Source: Scleroderma bovista (lineage: Eukaryota > Basidiomycota > Agaricomycetes > Boletales > Sclerodermataceae). Taken from it: a stretch of 64,000 nt of DNA. Under the pieces are notes generated by a model, which saw only the letters and a list, made by a program, of their open reading frames with translations, searched no databases and had not been told where the DNA came from. Position numbers and translations under genes: made by a program. The number at the start of each line of letters is the position of its first letter. The first letter of the stretch is position 1. Positions 59,899 to 64,000 of the stretch are shown here, piece after piece. The stretch lies in the NCBI GenBank assembly GCA_037178675.1, contig JAYMGJ010000370.1, positions 1-64,000 on the forward strand, given 5' to 3'.

Positions 59899-60269
59899 CG
59901 CTAGAAGCGCGAACCCAATCCACTTTCGGTACTAAAATCTGAGACTCCGGCCATGCATTATGCCATCAGTTGTCCATTAGCCATGTCTCATACCCGTGTC
60001 TAACCGTATATGTATATCTGTAGAGAATAGCTGTTTGCGGCCGAGTATCGCAATTAGCACGTGGTTTCACCGCAGCCAATCATAGCTCTTGCAATTCGAC
60101 TTTTATTGCAGCAGTGACTCGAAAATATTTACTCGTCAATCCTTTCTCAGCATCGAACTCACATTGCTTGTGAGTTACTCGCCAAGGAACCATGAAACAA
60201 AGCTTCTAACCTGTTCCACCACCAGTTATAGACAGTTTGTAGAACTCACTTTTCCAAAGAGCCTAAAAG
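59899..60269. other. Intergenic region upstream of HEM1
   Basis: 371 bp between ARG8 and HEM1, same strand; promoter and leader of HEM1. CCAATCATAG at 60075-60084 contains a CCAAT box core. Confidence 0.5.
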
Positions 60270-62473
60270 ATGGAAAGACTTTCGGCCATATCTCGGTTCA
60301 AGAATCTCTGCCCGTTCTTGGGGAGGACGCAGACCTCTACCCTGCGCACTCTATGCACTTCTGCTTCTCCTAGATTCCCCTCTCTGTCTTGCCTTACCGA
60401 GAGCGCCACCAAGTGTCCTGTTATGGGGCCAGCCCTACAGATGCGCTCTACCCAGCTCGTTGCCGGGTACGCCAGCGTTGCTGGCCAAGAAGATGTCCAG
60501 AAAATTCACCACAGGAAGGGAATTTTCCCAGGTGACCGTGTCACCGATGCCGACATTGCCAAATGCCCGCATGCTTCTGCTGCCCGTGCCGCTGCACGTA
60601 TGGCTGATGAGGTTGCAGCGGCGGCCAACGAAGGAACTTCTGCAAAGGAGAACAAGGCTGCGGCAGGGGGATGCCCATTTCATAAGACTGGCGCTACCAC
60701 TGCTAAGCCTGTCGCTAAGCAGGACAAGGATTCTAAACCCAGCGTACTCAAGGCTCCCACCCCCGAAACATTTCGCTATGAGCAATTTTATGCGACAGAA
60801 CTGGAGAAAAAGCATAAGGACCAGTCCTATCGTTATTTCAATAACATCAATAGACTTGCACCCAAGTTTCCCGTCGCTCATACGGCGAACGTCAAAGACG
60901 AGGTCGAGGTGTGGTGCGCCAACGACTACCTTGGAATGGGCAATAATCCAGTTGTCCTGGAGACCATGCAGTTCGTCCTCAGTGTAGCGCAACTTTGATC
61001 ATACTCATTTTTATTTACAGTCGGACCTTAGACCGATATGGAGCGGGGGCAGGCGGTACCCGAAACATTGCCGGAAATAGTGCCTTGCACCTTAGTCTCG
61101 AGAAGGAGCTTGCTTCCCTCCACCGGAAGCCCGCCTCCCTTGTATTTTCATCCTGTTATGTAGCCAATGATGCCACTCTGTCGACTCTTGGCTCCAAAAT
61201 ACCTGGCCTTGTCTACTTTTCGGATGCATCCAATCATGCATCTATGATTCAAGGAATCCGTCACTCTGGCGCGAAAAAGGTCATTTTCAAGCACAACGAC
61301 CTTGAGGACCTCGAGTCTAAATTAAAAATGTGGCCCCCCGAGACTCCCAAGATCATCGCATTTGAAAGCGTCTATTCTATGTGCGGCAGCATAGGGCCTA
61401 TTAAGGAGATTTGCGACCTAGCTGACAAGTACGGTGCATTGACCTTCCTGGATGAAGTTCACGCCGTTGGGCTGTACGGCCCACGAGGTGCCGGAGTAGC
61501 CGAACATCTTGATTTTGAAGCCCATCACAAGGCTGGTCAGAACCCGGAGGCTATAAAGGGTAGTGTTATGGATCGTGTAGACATCATCACCGGTAAGTAT
61601 AAAAAAAGGTGTAAAAGTTGTCCCGCTAATCCACCCTCAAAAGGCACTTTGGGCAAGGCGTATGGAACTGTTGGGGGCTATGTTGCTGGTTCCAAGGACT
61701 TCATCGATATGATTAGGTCTTACGCTCCCGGTTTTATCTTTACCACCTCCCTCCCACCTGCTACTGTTGCTGGCGCTCGCTCGTCCGTCATTTACCAGAT
61801 GCATCACATGGGTGACCGTGCCCTGAAACAAGTCAACGTTCGGAATGTTAAAGAACGGCTCGCCGCCCTTGACATTCCCGTTGTTCCTGGTCCTTCTCAT
61901 ATCATTCCAGTTCTCGTCGGTGATGCTGGCTTAGCCAAGGCGGCTAGTGATAAACTCCTTTTGGAACACAGCATCTACGTTCAAGCTATCAATTATCCTA
62001 CAGTGGCTGTTGGCGAGGAGCGCTTGAGGGTTACCGTTACGCCTCGTCACACATCTGAACAAATCGACGGACTCGTTAAAGCCCTTGATATAGTCTTCAC
62101 TGATCTGAATATTAACCGGGTCAGAGACTGGGTCGAGCTAGGTGGACGCGCCAATGTCGGGGTTACTCAAGCTGCTACAGTCAAACCGATCTGGACCGAC
62201 GCTCAGATTAACGTGGCGGGGAAGCAGAAGACACTGCGAAACGGACAAAGGGCGGTGATCAACGCTCAGGCAGTCCAGACTGTTCGCGATGAGTTCGAGG
62301 ACCTGTTGGGACCTATTGAGATGACCGAGGTGGGAAAGAGGACGGAGGAGGCGTTGTTTACAGGCGCAATGGATTTGACAGCAGCCAGACTCAAGAGCAT
62401 TTCTCGTCGCACCTATTCACCTGTTGCTCGTATTGAAGTTCCACGGGCTGTACAGGCTGCTGTTGCTGCTTAG
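60270..62473 (+). CDS. HEM1: 5-aminolevulinate synthase, mitochondrial
   Basis: Three exons (60270-60970, 61021-61592, 61644-62473) give 700 aa. The presequence is Ser/Arg-rich. Three Cys-Pro heme-regulatory-type motifs occur before the catalytic core: KCPVMG, KCPHAS and GGCPFH. The core has [76 protein letters not shown] and [12 protein letters not shown] with the PLP lysine. The enzyme condenses glycine and succinyl-CoA, the first step of heme synthesis. The second intron is 51 nt and has no in-frame stop, so its retention would add 17 residues immediately before the PLP-lysine segment. Confidence 0.96.
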
Positions 62474-62546
62474 AGTTAATTGCTTATCGTATGTGATTGG
62501 TCAGTTGGTAGTTTGTGGTATGGAATGTCAATCGATTGGGGCTGCG

Positions 62547-63474
62547 TTAGTTTGATTCTGTGAGAGCAGCGAGTAGCGAACGCGCTCGAGAGTCGATTGT
62601 GCTAATAGAGGATGAGCCTTGGATGGAATCAGCTTGACTTTCTGCGCCAGGCGCTGCTTCATCAGATGGTTTCATCTTCGACTTGCACGTCTCGGTCAGT
62701 GTCTGCAGTGCCTGGCATAAGATGTTTCAAAGGATGTAGTGCATAAACCCACTTGTCGAATCGCTCCCTTGAGGCCCATCAGATATTGTCTTACAAGCGG
62801 CGTGTATTTATCGGGAATCTGCAGGATGTCATGAGATGAATGGCACAAATGATTTGCGACGTAAACTCGCCGCCTGCTCGGACCATATATTTCGTATTAA
62901 CCAGTTCTGTTTTGCTTTATTGAATTTCCACAGTGATGGGGAATAAAAGCGTTGATATGCGTAGGATAAAGCTGGTGACAATGCACAAGTCCGCGTAGCC
63001 CAATATGACAAGTATGCCTACCTTTGCAATTTTGTTCAGTCAGTGATGCATCACTCGAGGGGTCAAAAGAAAGAAAATCATTTTCGTCGCCATCCGAGGA
63101 AAACGTCCGCGGAGGGGCTTCTTCTGTATTATCGTGTGACCTCCGTTTCTTGTTTTTCCGTTTCTTGCTCTTTTCCTCGTGTGCTGCAGAGGGGACATCG
63201 ACCACGGTGGACGGCGAAGTAGGATCGCGCTTCCGCTTCTTTCTTTTTTCCCCTCGGGCATCTAAATATCAGATTCTTTGTCTGTAGTAGGTACGTATGT
63301 AGAGTATTGCTTACCATCGTCGTCATTCCTCTCCTTTGGAGGGTCACTACCGTGGGCTGTGAGGACGTTACTATGTTGGGCCTCCCTCACTTGCACACTC
63401 TTTTTCGACTTCGAAGTGGTCTCATCCAGATCTCCGTGTTCGTTTGGATCTCCGTTGTATTTGCGAGGGCGCAT
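62547..63474 (-). CDS. WKF-domain protein (C7orf50-like, nucleolar type)
   Basis: Five exons. The start MRPRKYNGDPN and a charged lead are joined by GTAAGC...TAG to RGEKRKKRKRDPT and KSKKRKNKKRRS, strong nuclear/nucleolar signals. The conserved C-terminal domain reads ALSYAYQRFYSPSLWKFNKAKQNWLIRNIWSEQA, then IPDKYTPLVRQYLMGLKGAIRQ, the WKF signature. The tail ends TESN at a TAA (62547). The intron inside the domain (62870-62819) begins GCGAGT, a GC donor. Human C7orf50 is a nucleolar protein of unclear role; ribosome biogenesis is likely by association only. Divergent from the Arl gene. Confidence 0.83.
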
Positions 63475-63579
63475 AGTCTAGTAGTATTAGAGAAAAAGGG
63501 GGCGGTGAAGGCGAAGGCACGTGACCACTCATAGAATTTGGGTTCTGTGTTCCACCGTGTCGCACTCCTCTCAATTTCC
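63475..63579. promoter_or_regulatory. Short divergent promoter region WKF gene / ARL1
   Basis: 105 bp between start codons. CACGTGACC at 63518-63526 contains an E-box-like CACGTG. Confidence 0.5.
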
Positions 63580-64000
63580 ATGGGCCTCACGTTCTCGTCG
63601 CTGTTCCAGTCACTGGGACAGCTAATGCGGTGGAGCAAAGACAAGGACATCCGCATTCTCATGCTGGGTCTTGATTCAGCCGGGAAGGTGCGCAGTCAGC
63701 ACCACAGTGGTACGATCCCCGAGTTGACCACGATAACAGACGACTATCCTATACCGACTACAAGTGAGTGTGTCGTCTTCCCCTAGCTGTGTATGGCATT
63801 GACGCCCAATTAGATTGGGGAAGTAGTCTCGACGATACCCAGCAAGTCTGCTTCTACGCATGATGACATAACAAGCTGACGTTCACAAAATAGCCATCGG
63901 TTTCAATGTTGAGACTGTTCAGGTTGTCCCCCCTTCTCTAGATTCGCGGTAGATGTCTTGACTAACCCCTGCGCAGTACAAAAACATAAAGTTCCAAGTT
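63580..64000 (+). CDS. ARL1: ADP-ribosylation factor-like GTPase (Arl1), N-terminal part
   Basis: Gene runs off the right edge. Exons encode MGLTFSSLFQSLG (Gly2 for myristoylation), IRILMLGLDSAGK|TTILYRLQ (P-loop across an intron), IGEVVSTIPTIGFNVETVQ (switch I) and YKNIKFQV. IGEVV with IPTIGFNVETV and YKNIKFQV favours Arl1 over Arf1. The intron at 63842-63893 starts with GCAAGT, a consensus GC donor; the T of the PTIG switch spans it. Arl1 works at the trans-Golgi, recruiting GRIP golgins. Confidence 0.9.

Overview
The window looks like nuclear DNA of a basidiomycete fungus, most likely an Agaricomycete. Nearly every gene is cut by many introns of about 48-60 nt with GT...AG ends. Genes are packed on both strands with short divergent promoters. 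The proteins are standard eukaryotic ones: a DPPW m6A writer, TFIID and SNAPc subunits, Rat1, a forkhead factor, mitochondrial ribosomal and respiratory proteins. Gene models were built by hand: splice sites were chosen so that the frame and the family motifs both continue. No tRNA, rRNA, CRISPR array or bacterial-type operon was recognised.

Layout. 1-9.7 kb: nucleoside transporter (cut by the left edge), Vfa1, S-(hydroxymethyl)glutathione dehydrogenase, a tail-anchored acyl-CoA-binding protein, mS34 and GatC back to back, dUTPase, and an unknown Ser/Pro-rich protein. 9.85-15.03 kb: a 5,164-bp DNA transposon. 15.3-22.2 kb: a short-chain dehydrogenase, an Mpo1-like protein, Sec22 and an unknown Ser-Pro repeat protein. 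22.6-32.5 kb: a Ste50/Ubc2-like adaptor, Rat1, eIF2B-delta and an MTFP1-like protein. 32.7-42.7 kb: an FHA-forkhead factor, an unknown nuclear-type protein and a Kcs1-type IP6 kinase. 43.5-50.2 kb: QCR9, uS11m, riboflavin kinase, TAF8, a SNAPC4-like Myb protein and TMEM208/Snd2. 50.6-64 kb: an Sfr1/Mei5-like protein, IME4/METTL3, a Cld1-like hydrolase, Cwc21, acetylornithine aminotransferase, 5-aminolevulinate synthase, a WKF-domain protein, and an Arl1-like GTPase cut by the right edge.

The most interesting object is the transposon at 9858-15021. It has 111-bp terminal inverted repeats (109 of 111 positions match), a perfect 9-bp target site duplication, and two genes that meet tail to tail 6 bp apart: a RecQ-like DEAH helicase on the plus strand and a DUF6589-like protein on the minus strand. 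The DUF6589 gene reads through intact; the helicase gene has one apparent single-base deletion. I know of no description of this RecQ-helicase plus DUF6589 pair as a terminal-inverted-repeat transposon family, so the DUF6589 protein is proposed as its transposase. That is an inference.

Many housekeeping genes sit in divergent pairs sharing 60-290 bp of upstream DNA: VFA1/SFA1, mS34/GatC, DUT1/unknown, MPO1/SEC22, RAT1/GCD2, MTFP1/forkhead, QCR9/uS11m, FMN1/TAF8, SNAPC4/SND2, CLD1/CWC21 and WKF/ARL1. Two of these pairs are wholly mitochondrial in function.
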